Position numbers and translations under genes: made by a program. Positions 1-11,011 of a stretch of 64,000 nucleotides of DNA are shown here, one piece after another. Position 1 is the stretch's first letter, and every line of letters starts with the position of its first letter. Source of the DNA: Diatrype stigma (lineage: Eukaryota; Ascomycota; Sordariomycetes; Xylariales; Diatrypaceae). A model generated the notes under the pieces. It had not been told where the DNA came from and did no database searches. It saw nothing but the letters and a program-made list of their open reading frames with translations. Where the stretch lies: positions 372,001 through 436,000 of the forward strand of contig JAKJXP020000012.1 of the NCBI GenBank assembly GCA_022225965.2, given 5' to 3'.

Positions 1-901
1 CGTTATCGGGTTTGTGGATCACGAATGACGCCAATGCGAGAATATGCTCTAGACATCTAGCTACGGTACCTACGATATCACTAAGCAGCTCATAGGATCT
101 TTCCAGGGCTGCCACCCAACAGCGGATTGCAGTTGAGCCAGTGATCACATGCCCCATCACATGCCAAACGCTGGCAAGACAGGCAGGCAGGCAGGCATCT
201 CTTCAAAGGACCTTTCCATGGTTAACCAGCTTCGGATACCACCCAAAACATATTCAGGTTTGGAGGTTTGGTCTATCATCGCAATGTTATGGTAGGGTGT
301 CTAATAGGTCAATTTCATATCAAGCGCCTTCAATGGCGCCGTCTCCTCCAGGTAGATATGTCAGTATATACACGTACTCAGGCAAGTTCGAGTGAGTCGT
401 GCTATAACGCTCTTCTCCATCTGAAGCATATATCCTAGAGTCTTGGCTATAGCTTCCTGGCTCATATGAGGCAAGTGAAGCTACCTGGGCGTCTCTCTCG
501 ATATCACCCAGCATAGATGTTCCAGTAGTTGCTTGACACGAGTATGATGGGATTGCTTGATAAGCCTTAGGTTGTTGCTTTCTGTCGATCGTACATAACG
601 AGTATAGTACGTTGATAGGTTGTGTTATATTCTATTTCACCACATTTTTCATAGGCTGCCTGGAAATCTCATTCACTACACTCGCCTTCACGTGGCTACT
701 CCTAAGTCCATATATCCAGTGACCTCGCCAGCAACCATATGGTATGCTCTAACCATTGCCTACGTAATTATAACGTAACTTCATTGAAAAGTTATTGAGG
801 ACTTGACCAGACAACATCGAGTCTTGATTCAACGGTGATGGTCAGTAAGGGGTATTATTCTCAGTTTTACTCCCTAACATGTATCTATTACCACCACCAA
901 A
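1..901. other. Intergenic, no gene seen
   Basis: No reading frame here resembles a known family; the ATG-started frames are below 100 codons and lack domain features. A short (AGGC)4 run lies at 181-196. The stretch includes the 3' flank of the minus-strand methyltransferase that ends at 902. Confidence 0.6.
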
Positions 902-1912
902 CTATTCAACCTTCCCCCCGTCCATCTTAAACAAACATCCAAACCAACACGTAACACCCACCCACTTCCGACTTCTCGTGCCCAATATCTCGACCATATC
1001 CTCATTAACCCTCACCTCCTTCACCCCCCTGACGTCCCCTTTCCACTCCCCACCCCCCTTACCTTCCTCTCCCTCCCCACCCCTACCCCCTCGCTCCATA
1101 GGCCCCTCCTCCAGAACCCTAAACCCCCACCTCGCCGCCTCCGCCACAACCTCCGCAACGGTATGCGCGTAGCTCGTAGGCCGCACCTTCACCCCCGTCG
1201 ACGCATCCACGAACCCCGCCTGGCTGAGGCGTCCCATATCAGCGTGCATGTTGGTCAGCAGCAGGACTCCGCCGCCGCCGGGCCGCAGCATGGCGGCGGC
1301 GTGTGCGAAGAAGGCCCGCAGCGGCACGTGCTCGACGACGAGCGTGGAGATCACGGCGTCGGCGGTGCCGAGCGCGCAGGCGGGCGGCGTGGCGGCGGCC
1401 AGGAGGTCGTGGTGCTCGAAGTGCAGGCGTGGCGGCTGTGTTCTTCCTTCTTCTTCCTCTTCGCCGGGCTTTTGCGCTCTCTCTTTCCCCCCAGGGGAGG
1501 AGCGAGAGGAGGTGGAAGAGAAAGAAGACAGACGTTCCCGCGCGACGTCCAGCATACCGCGGCTCGCGTCGAGCGCCACCACCTCTCCCACGACGTCTGT
1601 GGCGGGCGGCGAGAGGAGCAGCGCCGTGTTACGGCCGGTGCCGCAGCCGAGGTCGACGACGACGGCGCCGCGCTGCTGCTGCTGCTGGCCGTGGGGATTT
1701 CTAATGCCCCGGCGGCGGCGGAGCTCCGCCAGGAGGCGTGGCAGCAGCGTCTTCTGCATTTCGATGTCGTCGATCTTCTGCAGAAAGTTGCCGTCCGTGT
1801 CGTAGACGGCGGACCACCGGTCGTAGGCCTCGCTGGTGGGCAGGTAACAGACTGCTGCTGGGGCGGAGGCACTGGTACCGGCACCGGTAAGGGCAGCAGC
1901 TGTGCCGGCCAT
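902..1912 (-). CDS. Class I SAM-dependent methyltransferase
   Basis: Intronless 336-aa protein. It has the Rossmann-fold SAM-binding motif I VVVDLGCGTGRN (about residues 84-95), the acidic end of strand beta2 (VVALDASRGM, about 111-120), a motif near 184-196 (ADAVISTLVVEHV) and a post-motif loop LRPGGGGVLLLTN (about 209-221). The N-terminal stretch YDRWSAVYDTDGNFLQKIDD (about 30-49) is the kind seen in small fungal methyltransferases that carry no other domain. Low-complexity insertions interrupt the core: a Ser/Glu-rich segment (about 129-161) between strand beta2 and the next conserved block, and a Gly/Glu-rich one near the C-terminus. The substrate cannot be read from sequence. The body is very GC-rich, while the last 200 bases (C-terminus) are less so. 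A small-molecule methyltransferase is the most likely role; no neighbouring biosynthetic gene narrows this. Confidence 0.85.
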   Translation of the reverse strand: MAGTAAALTGAGTSASAPAAVCYLPTSEAYDRWSAVYDTDGNFLQKIDDIEMQKTLLPRLLAELRRRRGIRNPHGQQQQQRGAVVVDLGCGTGRNTALLLSPPATDVVGEVVALDASRGMLDVARERLSSFSSTSSRSSPGGKERAQKPGEEEEEGRTQPPRLHFEHHDLLAAATPPACALGTADAVISTLVVEHVPLRAFFAHAAAMLRPGGGGVLLLTNMHADMGRLSQAGFVDASTGVKVRPTSYAHTVAEVVAEAARWGFRVLEEGPMERGGRGGEGEEGKGGGEWKGDVRGVKEVRVNEDMVEILGTRSRKWVGVTCWFGCLFKMDGGKVE

Positions 1913-3983
1913 TGTGGACGTTGACAGCGGGCTGTTAGCGGAGGAAGCGTATACTGTACCAGATTCCCGCTTGTCGTGTTATAGGTCATAGGAGGCGGGA
2001 CGTGTTACCTCTATATACATACCTGGGGCAAGTATATATATCCAGCGATTCTCGGCATACTCTTGCCATTGGCCCTTCGGAATTCAAGCTTTGGGTGAGT
2101 CACGAGGTTGATGTCCTTCACAAGGCGCAATCACCCCGCTAGCCCTGGGGAATTAATGAGATGCTAGCCATGAATGCTTCATTGCAGAGATATATTGGTG
2201 ATCTGTATTACGTCGTTTTTTTGTTTATTTTTGGATTGATGGGAAAATTTAAAGCCCTTGTCTGACTGTTTTGATGTCAACGCTACATTCAAGGATCTGT
2301 ACTGGAAATATTCAAGGCCTGAGTTTCCGTATGCGGGTGCAGAAGTCCGGGTTTGCAAAGACCTGTCTGTGCTATATACCTTGACGCTGGACAGTGATGC
2401 AAAACTCCATGATGGGTAGCAATGGAACATTACGCAGTAATGAAGCTGCCCAGGTTTGAGCCACAGGAAAGATAACTGCAGGATCCTTCAACATTATTTC
2501 TTATATAGAAAGGGTCCCTTGGGAAATGGATCATGTTACTACGTAGTTACAGGTGTGACGAATCTGACGATAGCGGGTAGGCCGCTAGGCGCACTGGCGC
2601 TACTTCCCCACAATCGGGCGGTAAGGGTCGCTAACCCACTAACACCCACTTGGCGCCTATAGGTCAGTAGGATTTCGATAAGTTAGATAGAACACGCAAA
2701 GCTGGATAAGATACTGCCAGTGTTCTATTGACATTAACTGTTGCAGCTGTTGCAAATGTTATCTAGTTAGCTGTACGGTATACCGCAGCGCAGTTAGCCA
2801 TTGAATGTTCGGTTGAACTAAGCCGCGTAAACTGACTTATTCAAAATCGTAGTATTGTCAAGGTTCGATGTTCGGTTAATGTACCCTAGCAGGCCTAGGT
2901 ATCACTCTAAGCCCCTTCTGCCCTCCAAGCATTACAGATTACAGGGTGCATACCGACGCCTCCAGGCCTCCTGCACACTAATACAGAGATACAATCTCAA
3001 GTTTACACAAGAGTATGAGAATGCCTTACCTAATTACACCTTTACTTCAAACTCTTGATCTAACTCTCATTGACAAAGTCCGGAATCCGAATCAAGGGAT
3101 TACCTACTTGGCAGAGTTCCGCCCCTCGATGATTCAATATCTTCAAGTTCGGAAACTTGTCTGTCCACTGAACTCCGGCTTTACACAGCGCACCAAGCCC
3201 CTCAGCCTCAGGCCACCTCATCATTCCAGCTCGCCTTCAGTGGCGTTGTCTGGTTGAGTTACATTGATCTGTCAGATATCGTACTTTCGACTACGTCTTG
3301 CAGGTCCTGGAAATCTTGTCTGCCCATTGAGCTATCTGGGACATGTACTTATAGATTGACACGTAACGAGGCAGGCGGTCGATTTGAGGCGGATGAGGCA
3401 CTTCCCCGTGCCAAGATCAGGGAATCGTCAGAGCCGCGATGCCGCGTAGCATGTGAGAGCTGCGTGTGATCATCTATTGAGAGTAGACGCATGTTTGCTT
3501 GGCCTGTGTTCCCACCGTTCATTCTCTTCACGCAATCTTCATCGTTTGCCTTTCCTCATCTTTGGTTTATACATTCCAAGCATTTATGACCTTCCCAGCT
3601 GCGCGGTTACCAGTCACTATTTATGGGTACCAGCCATAGGGGTAACCAGGTGTTCATTGGCCCTGGGGACTGCGTAACCTAGGAGGCCTGGCTAGGGTCT
3701 GCCGACTAACAGGAAACACGAGGCTCTTGAGCCTTCTTTGTTTACGAAATCATGCGTACAAGTCTGGTCCAACATAGCATTTGGGAATTCCGAAACGCAT
3801 GAGTCACTAACATCTCAAGTTTGGTCAGATATATGATCAGGCATAAATAGCCTTATGCCCCTGAACTGCTTGACCAAAGGTTTTCCCGATATGTCTCCCT
3901 CCTTAGCTCTACCAACACATACAGCCTTTCCGTCATTACCTCCGTCAAGAGAGTCTGCTTGAAGCAAGTGCTTACTTTCGATC
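1913..3983. other. Intergenic, 2 kb, no convincing gene
   Basis: Balanced to AT-rich DNA with several short ATG frames (60-84 codons) on both strands, none with a recognisable domain or a splice pattern that extends it. The 3' end is the presumed promoter and 5' leader of the gene starting at 3984; a CATAAATA element lies at about 3841. Confidence 0.5.
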
Positions 3984-4799
3984 ATGGTTGGGGCGAATAC
4001 GAAAATAGTCTATTCACACCAACTGGCTGTGCCTTGGGGTCAGCCGAGGCAACTACACATGCACGATGAGAACGGCGATTGTATTGACAACACCCTTGTC
4101 ACCGCAGAAGTCATCATGACTGACGGCCGAGGCTCCTTCTACTATCTGACTTCAGACCTTCTCAATCCCAACTTCCACGGGAAATCTAGGAGAAGCAACC
4201 TGATCGAGGATGGCAGTTGCGCCCCTGTCGGTAGCTTCAACGAACAGTTTGGTCCTTCGATGAACAACAATTTCATCCTGGTACACATCAACGAGCATCA
4301 GTACGACCAGAAGCTACAGAGCAACGCCATCACTATCGATGATCTTCGACAGAGTCTACAGGTGCCCCAGAGAAGCAAAAACTACGTGTACTCTGTGCAA
4401 GCCGGCAGGACAAACATCTATACAGAGACTCGGACCGGCTACCCCCGAACCAAAACCCATTACATCAAGCCAGGCTCTACGGCGCAGTTGATGGTGCTGC
4501 CTTTTACAGTCGGAATCAGACATGCCAAGGAGACGCCAGTACCTGCAGCTAGGGGTTCCAAACAAGTGTTGAAATCAAAAGATGCAGGCCTTTGGGTTCA
4601 TATCCAGGACGTTCCCCAGCCCAATTCCAATGCTCCTCTACCACGACCGGACCAGCCAGGCTGTATGCTTGTGGGACATGTGGCTTGCACCAAAGATGAT
4701 GGAACGGGCGAGGTACTGGTGCATCCTCTTACAGACACGATCAATGGTCTTGTCGCATGTCTGGATCCCATTGCCGGGGTCAGCGGAAGGAAGTCTTAA
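3984..4799 (+). CDS. Hypothetical protein, 271 aa
   Basis: Single-exon frame of 271 codons starting at an ATG in an acceptable context (ATCATGG). I do not recognise the family. The protein is hydrophilic, without a signal peptide or membrane segment, and looks globular and beta-rich. There is a Pro-rich stretch near residues 215-226 and a Lys/Arg-bearing middle section (about 125-165). Codon use is moderate, like the neighbouring NLR and unlike the strongly GC-biased genes in the window. The gene is convergent with the NLR; the two stop codons are about 155 bp apart. Reality as a gene is supported by length, even codon use and lack of low complexity. Function is unknown. Confidence 0.6.
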   Translation: MVGANTKIVYSHQLAVPWGQPRQLHMHDENGDCIDNTLVTAEVIMTDGRGSFYYLTSDLLNPNFHGKSRRSNLIEDGSCAPVGSFNEQFGPSMNNNFILVHINEHQYDQKLQSNAITIDDLRQSLQVPQRSKNYVYSVQAGRTNIYTETRTGYPRTKTHYIKPGSTAQLMVLPFTVGIRHAKETPVPAARGSKQVLKSKDAGLWVHIQDVPQPNSNAPLPRPDQPGCMLVGHVACTKDDGTGEVLVHPLTDTINGLVACLDPIAGVSGRKS

Positions 4800-4952
4800 C
4801 ATAAGAGTCACGAGTAGAACGATAGAACGGTTTCGCCAGTATAGAATAGCCGTGTAGGATATAATGGTTTCTTAATACAATCATACTTTCATCAGTTTCT
4901 TCGCGAGAATGATTGACAGGTCATACGGTCTTGCCGTCTCACATCTATCTTG

Positions 4953-7900
4953 TCAAACAGCTGAATGCGGTCTACTATTCCCAGGAGATGATCCCTTAGG
5001 ACGACTTTGCCGCACTGCTAAGCTTCTGCCACGTTGACCGCCCCTTCTTCGGGGGTTGAAACTACCACCACTCCCAAGCACCTCGAGCCCCCGTTTTATG
5101 ACGACCAAGTCGGACTGCTTTGCAACCAATATCTCTGCAGATCGACCAACACCCATAATGAACCTATTTGTGATACTGATCCAGTCATTTGGGATGAGGA
5201 AATGCTTGGCTATCGCACCTTTGGCGGATGGGTCCTCCATGTCAATCGATACGACCCAGTGGTCTGTGGTATAGACAATCAGTCTACTAGCAAAGGCACC
5301 GATGACAAGTCCAGAATTTAACGGCAGTGCCTCCAGGTTGATTTCTATAGCCGAGGGTGGAGAACTTTCCTGGTCGGGCTGGCCAATATCCCAGATTTGG
5401 AAAAACCTCTGCGTATCTGAGCTTGTGGTTGATGTACGCTTGTGGACCGTGGCGAAGAATCGGGGGTGGTTGAGGGAAATCACCTGCTCGACGTCGCCAT
5501 TGAGTTGGTATTCAAATGAGCTGAGATGTTGCAATGTCTTCCAGTCATAGGACTCAAAACTGCAACCATTAACGCGCAATAGCAAGTCAGGTTTGCTGCG
5601 ACTGGTGGCCCAGAGGGGCCGGCCAGAGCCTTCGATCTGATCAACCCAGTGCCCTTCGACCTCGCTTGGCATTGGCCAAAGGGTATCAAACTGTTCACTT
5701 GCCACCAAAAGCCTTCCGTGTGTTCCCGAAACAATAAGCTGTTTGACCAAGCCGTGGCTAAGTGGCCGTATGTTGATAAGGGGTTCTTCGGCCTCCCATA
5801 GAAACTGACGATGTGGACCATACCTCCTATTCACCTTTCGAGCTATTGTCCGCCCAGAGAGGTCGCTGCATGCTAGAATCATCTGATCCTCATCCAAAGA
5901 AAGGTGATTGATTGGGCATCCGGCAGCCTGTATGAACAGTTGATGACTTTCCGGCTCGCTAGCAATGTCGTATGCATGGACGGTGCCATCTTCCTTAGCA
6001 CAGAAGACAATTCCAAGCTGCCCACAGCAAGCCATCGCAGTAATGACCATAGTTTCCCTCTCTTTGTATACAATCTGCTGTGGGTTCGCCGAAATCGAGG
6101 AAATGTCACTGATTTCCTCGTCCTGGCTATCTTGACGAAGGAGAACGCCCGGCTCCCACACTCGGCACTGATCCCCACGAATCTCAACCAATCGGCGACT
6201 ATCAGCGGTGAAAGCAAGCCCTTTTGGGATTCTAGGGGTATCAAATTTAACTCGGTATAAGGGGCTAAGCGTCTCAAAGTCGAATAATGTGAGGTTCCCT
6301 TTCGAATCGCATCCAGCTAAGGTTCGGCCGTCATAAGATGATGCCAAAAGCAGTGTATTGGCAGCCTCTGCGGTCGCTACCAGTCTCCCGTCTCGAGTGT
6401 CATAGATCACGAGATCTCCGTCACCATATGTAGTCGCAATACGGTTGGTATCTGCTGCCTGGCTGAAGGCAACGGCGCGAACTGTTGATGAGCCGCCAGC
6501 GTGTTTGATAGACCCGTACATCTTCGAACCCAAGTCTTGCTCGTACACATCATGTATTCGTTCATCTGCGAAGTCCCAGAGAATCATATCTTCTCCGCGA
6601 TAGATCACAGAAAGTAGACTACTTGCAGATCCAAATGCTGCGATAGTCGGTGTCCTGAACTGGTAGGCCTCATCGAAGTCCGTCGACCAGTCTAATAATT
6701 CGTCGCGGAAATCCTTCATGTCCATGTCCCATTCGACAAGTTGATTCTGTTTTGTCGCCACTCGCAACACAGTGTCATCATCTCCGAATGATATTGCAAG
6801 GCACAGCGAAGGGATCGAGAAGCTCGCTAGCTCCTGGCCCTGCTGTGAAGACCAGATGCGCACCATTTTGGCTCCAGCTGATGCAATATAATCTCCTTTA
6901 ACGGAAGAGGCCATACGCCATACTGGCTCACGGTGTTGCAGAATATGGATTTCCTGAAATATCAAGTCGTCATACACATTGATCTGGCCGTTCATCATAC
7001 CGACAGCGAAGAAGCCTGGACCCGTAGTCACCTCGTTCGGCCGGGTGCCCCTAGGATATGTGATTGTGGTTAGGCAGTCGTCCCATCCGCTAGATGATAG
7101 GCCCTGTACATCTATACTGCGGTACGAGTTGGCGAATTGCTGTCTGATAGCCGATTCTTTAGGGCAGAAAGGGGGAATTAGGTGATGAATCGAGCCTGGG
7201 ATGAGTTTCAGCCAGCGCGAAAATTTGGTGACCAAATGAATCAGATCGTCACCCCATTTGTCCTTTAGAGCCAGACTATTCTGCGCGGGACCCATGGGAG
7301 GGGGATGTTGCGCTCGTCGACTAAGTAGAGCATTGATTGTCTTGCCAGCCTGGTAGACTATACCGAGATCGCCGCCAGAAGCGATGAACTCAATCCAACG
7401 AAGTACAGTGGAACTCCCAAAAAACTTAGCAAGGAGTATAAACACTTCCTCGTCAGTCGAATGGACCATGCTTAAGTGTCTAAAAAGGAAAGTTGCCGCA
7501 TAGTTCGTGAACGGAGACATGCTAGCCGAGCTGGTGACATGTTTTACGTCTGGATCCGATCGGAGCCGTTTGGGTTTCGGAGCCCGCGTCTCGCTGTTAA
7601 TGAGATGTCGAAGACAGCCTACAGCTAAGCGGCGGTGTCCCTCGGACTTCGTGACTGTGAAATCCGATATGATGTCGTTCCTCGTCAGGAATTCCCTTGC
7701 TGTTGCGTGCACAAGTTGGACTTTGCCGTGTGTATCGACGTGAACGAGGTTCCCACAGCATTTCGAGATCGAACGTTCAGTATCGTCAAACTTGTCGTTG
7801 ATGTCTATCTCTATAGGTTCCTTTATCTCTTCCGTGCTCAGCGGGCGAAAGGAGTAAGTCGCCCATGTGAGAATCGATTTTGCTAGGTCCTTTCCGAACC

Positions 7901-9797
7901 GTGCAGATGCCATGTCCTCTAGAATCTTGGAATATAGGGCATCCATATTTGGAGGACTGCTCTCAAGCACCTGTTCGATTTCTGCTTCCGTGCAGGCTTC
8001 ACGTAACTCTGAACAAATGAGGGAAACCCAGAGGAAGCACCCTCCGGCCTTCTGTATAATCTGTGTAGCCATATCCCACGGATTGGCCCATTTTGAGGAT
8101 GATGGACAGGGAAGAAGATTGATATTAAGCTTCATGAAAAGCGCGATGTCATGCTTACTGTCCTCTTCTGATATAACTTCAGACCGGATATCAACCTGAT
8201 GGTTGGTTCTTCCTAGGTGTCTTTCGACTGGATCCCTGGATGTCACGAGGATTGAGACTGGCCATTGCTCTTGAAGGCGATTCAGGAAACTCATAAGTTC
8301 AGAGCTCCCCTTACACTCATCTATGGAATCTATCACCCAGAACTGAGGGCTATCCAACTTGACTTTGAGAATGCCCGAGAGGTAGATCTTGCGCCACACG
8401 GGGTTCGAATCTGCTAAGTCGACATGCTCATTATTTGATCCTGTTAGGATCTCCCCTATCTTTTCGGAGACCTCCGGATGTAGAGCTGCCATTTGCCAAG
8501 CAATCGATCTTAGAAACACGTTGGTTGTTGATTTCGTATTATCACTGTTCTGGAAAAAGAAAAAGCTGCAGTCCATGCCGCTATCTCGTAAATCGTGAAC
8601 GACATGGCCAGCTAAAACGCTTTTGCCTGTGCCAGGCCGCCCCCGTATCCAAAGAAACCTGGAGTCAATAGTCTGCTTCCAAGATAGGTAGTAACCCCGG
8701 CTCGTAAGCCATTCACAAGATCCTGGAAGCCGCAATGAGTCATAAGTCATGATATCATCCTTGGGGGCTTCAGATATGCACAGGAATCGGCTTATGGAGG
8801 CTTGATGTTCCTGAGCACTGAGCTTTCTTTGAGAATGTGACGAAACCCTTTGTGAGCTAATGACTGTGGCAAGAGCGTTTCGTACGGCCAAATAGGTTGA
8901 ATCTTCGGGGGTAGAAAACATAGCACAGTTCCGATGATCAGCATCTAGGAGAGTCCTACGCTCATTCGGGACATTCATGACGGCGCACATCTTCTCGACA
9001 ATAAGAGCTTTATTGACAACCAAGTTCATAGGCCTTGTTTCGTAGAAGGATATAAGCTGAATCTTGGAACAGATCTTCGGAAACTGTTCGTTGATTGATT
9101 GCAAAATGCTTGATTGAGGGATCAAATCGTCAACAAATGGTCGGGCACCTGAAACGAGTGCTATCACTCGAGAAAGGGTTTGCGCAAGTCTAGCCCCCTG
9201 GTGCGGTGTGGCCAAGAACACGATAGAACAGACTCGTTCTACGATCGGCATGAATTCGGACTCCTGGTGACCAAGCATATAGGCCTTTTTGACAACAAGG
9301 CCACCCATACTATGGGCGACAAAGATCAGACGAGGCTAGAATTATTGTTATGTTAGTTTGTAAGTCCATATACCAATTCAAGGTGAAATGCATACCCTCT
9401 CTCCTTGACCCATCGTTGGCGAGTCTTTGACCGCAGCAAGGAGTGAACGGGCGAAATCGTCAACATTGAGGATAGACTCGCGACTTAGGGCAGAGGGATA
9501 TCCAAATGAATGGATCCGGACATCGCTGAATGCCATGTCTTTTGGCAACCACTCTCGAGGCCAAAAGTGCGTCGCCATGTTACCTTTGCTCCAAGTGCTC
9601 CGGGACCCCCCGTTTAATCCATGGACAAAGATCAAGTCGGCCACCACAGGCTGGTCCTTATTGGGCTCATATAGTGTCGTGAGTCCCAGAGGGCCCTTTG
9701 GACTGTTGTTCGGTTCATTTCCACGCCGAGTTAGGACCGCAAGAAAGGACCTCGTTGACGGCGTAGTAGTAGAGCGCGCGAGGCTTCTGGACTCCAT
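4953..9797 (-). CDS. NLR: alpha/beta hydrolase-NACHT-WD40 protein (SesB-like)
   Basis: Two exons, 9797..9396 and 9335..4953, separated by a 60-nt phase-0 intron (GTATGC..TCTAG, branch ACTAAC), give 1594 aa. Start 9797 (MESRSLAR) fits the family better than the upstream ATG at 9887. The N-terminal region is a SesB/lipase-like alpha/beta hydrolase: LIFVHGLNGG oxyanion block, then FVAHSMGGLVVKKA with the nucleophile Ser143 just after the splice, and a DHRNCAMF block near 266-273 that likely supplies the catalytic His. A NACHT NTPase follows, with Walker A GRPGTGKS (about 366-373), Walker B FWVIDSIDE (about 465-473) and a LVTSRDP sensor. From about residue 870 to the C-terminus there are divergent WD40-type blades, ending in a basic tail. 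Such fungal STAND proteins are thought to act in non-self recognition and regulated cell death; the activating ligand here is unknown. The blades are not near-identical, so this is not a HET-E-like rapidly reshuffling repeat. All key ATPase motifs are intact. Confidence 0.9.
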
Positions 9798-11011
9798 TCT
9801 TGAGTGACCTGACGGTCTTGACCACACCCTCGATAGGCTGCTGACATACACATGACATGCAGCGAAGTGCGTAGAGTAGTCTATCACGGGATGGTATAGC
9901 TATCGGTGCCAGGGCATTGTTGTACATGCCGTTGTATATTCTGGTAGTCTCCAATGGTGCCCAGCTGAAATATCACCACTGGTAATCGTACATCAAATGT
10001 TGCGATGGATATGTCCTTCCTGGTTTGTTTGATGCCCAACTATCGGGGGTATATACAATAACGCCAGATAAGAGGTCGGTAGGAGCACGAGTTGATAGGT
10101 TCGTACTCTGCGGTGTAGAGTGTGCAGGAGGATGTTCCCATTAACCACCTCGCTCTGCTTCTAATTATCAAGTCAGTCGTTTCTGCCTGTGCTCTTTTAT
10201 GCAATGATTCCAGGAAAACATGGGTGTTGTTCCCATATTTGAACGAAAAGGCTCTAGTCATCCCACCCCCCTGTGCGGATCGCCACAGCATTTCGATATA
10301 CACCAATGAGGGCAAAAGAATAAGCGCATTCAGCCTACCACTACTGCACCTTGCAGCTAACCTTGAACTCGCAATGCAACATAAAAGGCGAGGCTCAGGA
10401 CTTGCGCATGATTCATGTTCTACAAAGCTGAAAGTGCCTATATACGTTTTCAAAATATGAAACTCACCCTTCACTAAGATATCACATCTCCCCTTTTTAT
10501 ATAACTGATAGAAACCATAAACTTCGCTCTTACATTCCATCCTTTAGCCAATCTGCGCCCTATGCAGAACAACCTATAATATAGGTATTGTCTACTTCTG
10601 GCATTTGGGAATCTTTGCTTTATAGGTAGATTTGATTCCCAAAGTGATAAGGAATACATTTGGCTTCTCACTTTATTCGTAACTTCAAGGTACTAACTGC
10701 AAAGGAATCATTGGTGACTCCAATTCTGAGTCTCCCTGGCCGCACCATCATGAATGCATGGAGGGATCTAGGACCTGTGGTCAGAAAGCAATGCCTACAG
10801 GCTATGCATTTCCAGCACCAGAAGACCAGCGCATCTAAGTGTGTGGTATGCAAATTTTATCCAGCACTGCGGATACTAACCCTGCCTGGATATAAGGACC
10901 AATAACCAACCCCTTTTCTGCTTTTCCTACATCCCGACCTCTCATGTGAACCAGTCATCGCAACCTACGATCTCTATTTTGTACCTAGTCAAAGCTGGAA
11001 CGTTCTAGTGA
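9798..11011. other. Intergenic between NLR and MFS gene
   Basis: This holds the NLR promoter (left part) and the upstream flank of the MFS transporter (right part). Frames of 60-166 codons on both strands show no family resemblance. I searched the last 100 bases for a first exon of the MFS gene and found no ATG-started piece that joins in frame (see the MFS entry). Confidence 0.5.

Noticed and set aside
1163..1924. 253-codon plus-strand frame opposite the methyltransferase
   Set aside because: GC-rich shadow of the minus-strand gene; its translation is Arg/His/Gly-rich without any domain, while the minus strand shows a clean SAM-binding motif.
10040..10540. 166-codon minus-strand frame between NLR and MFS genes
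   Set aside because: No domain, no supporting splice pattern, composition like surrounding intergenic DNA.
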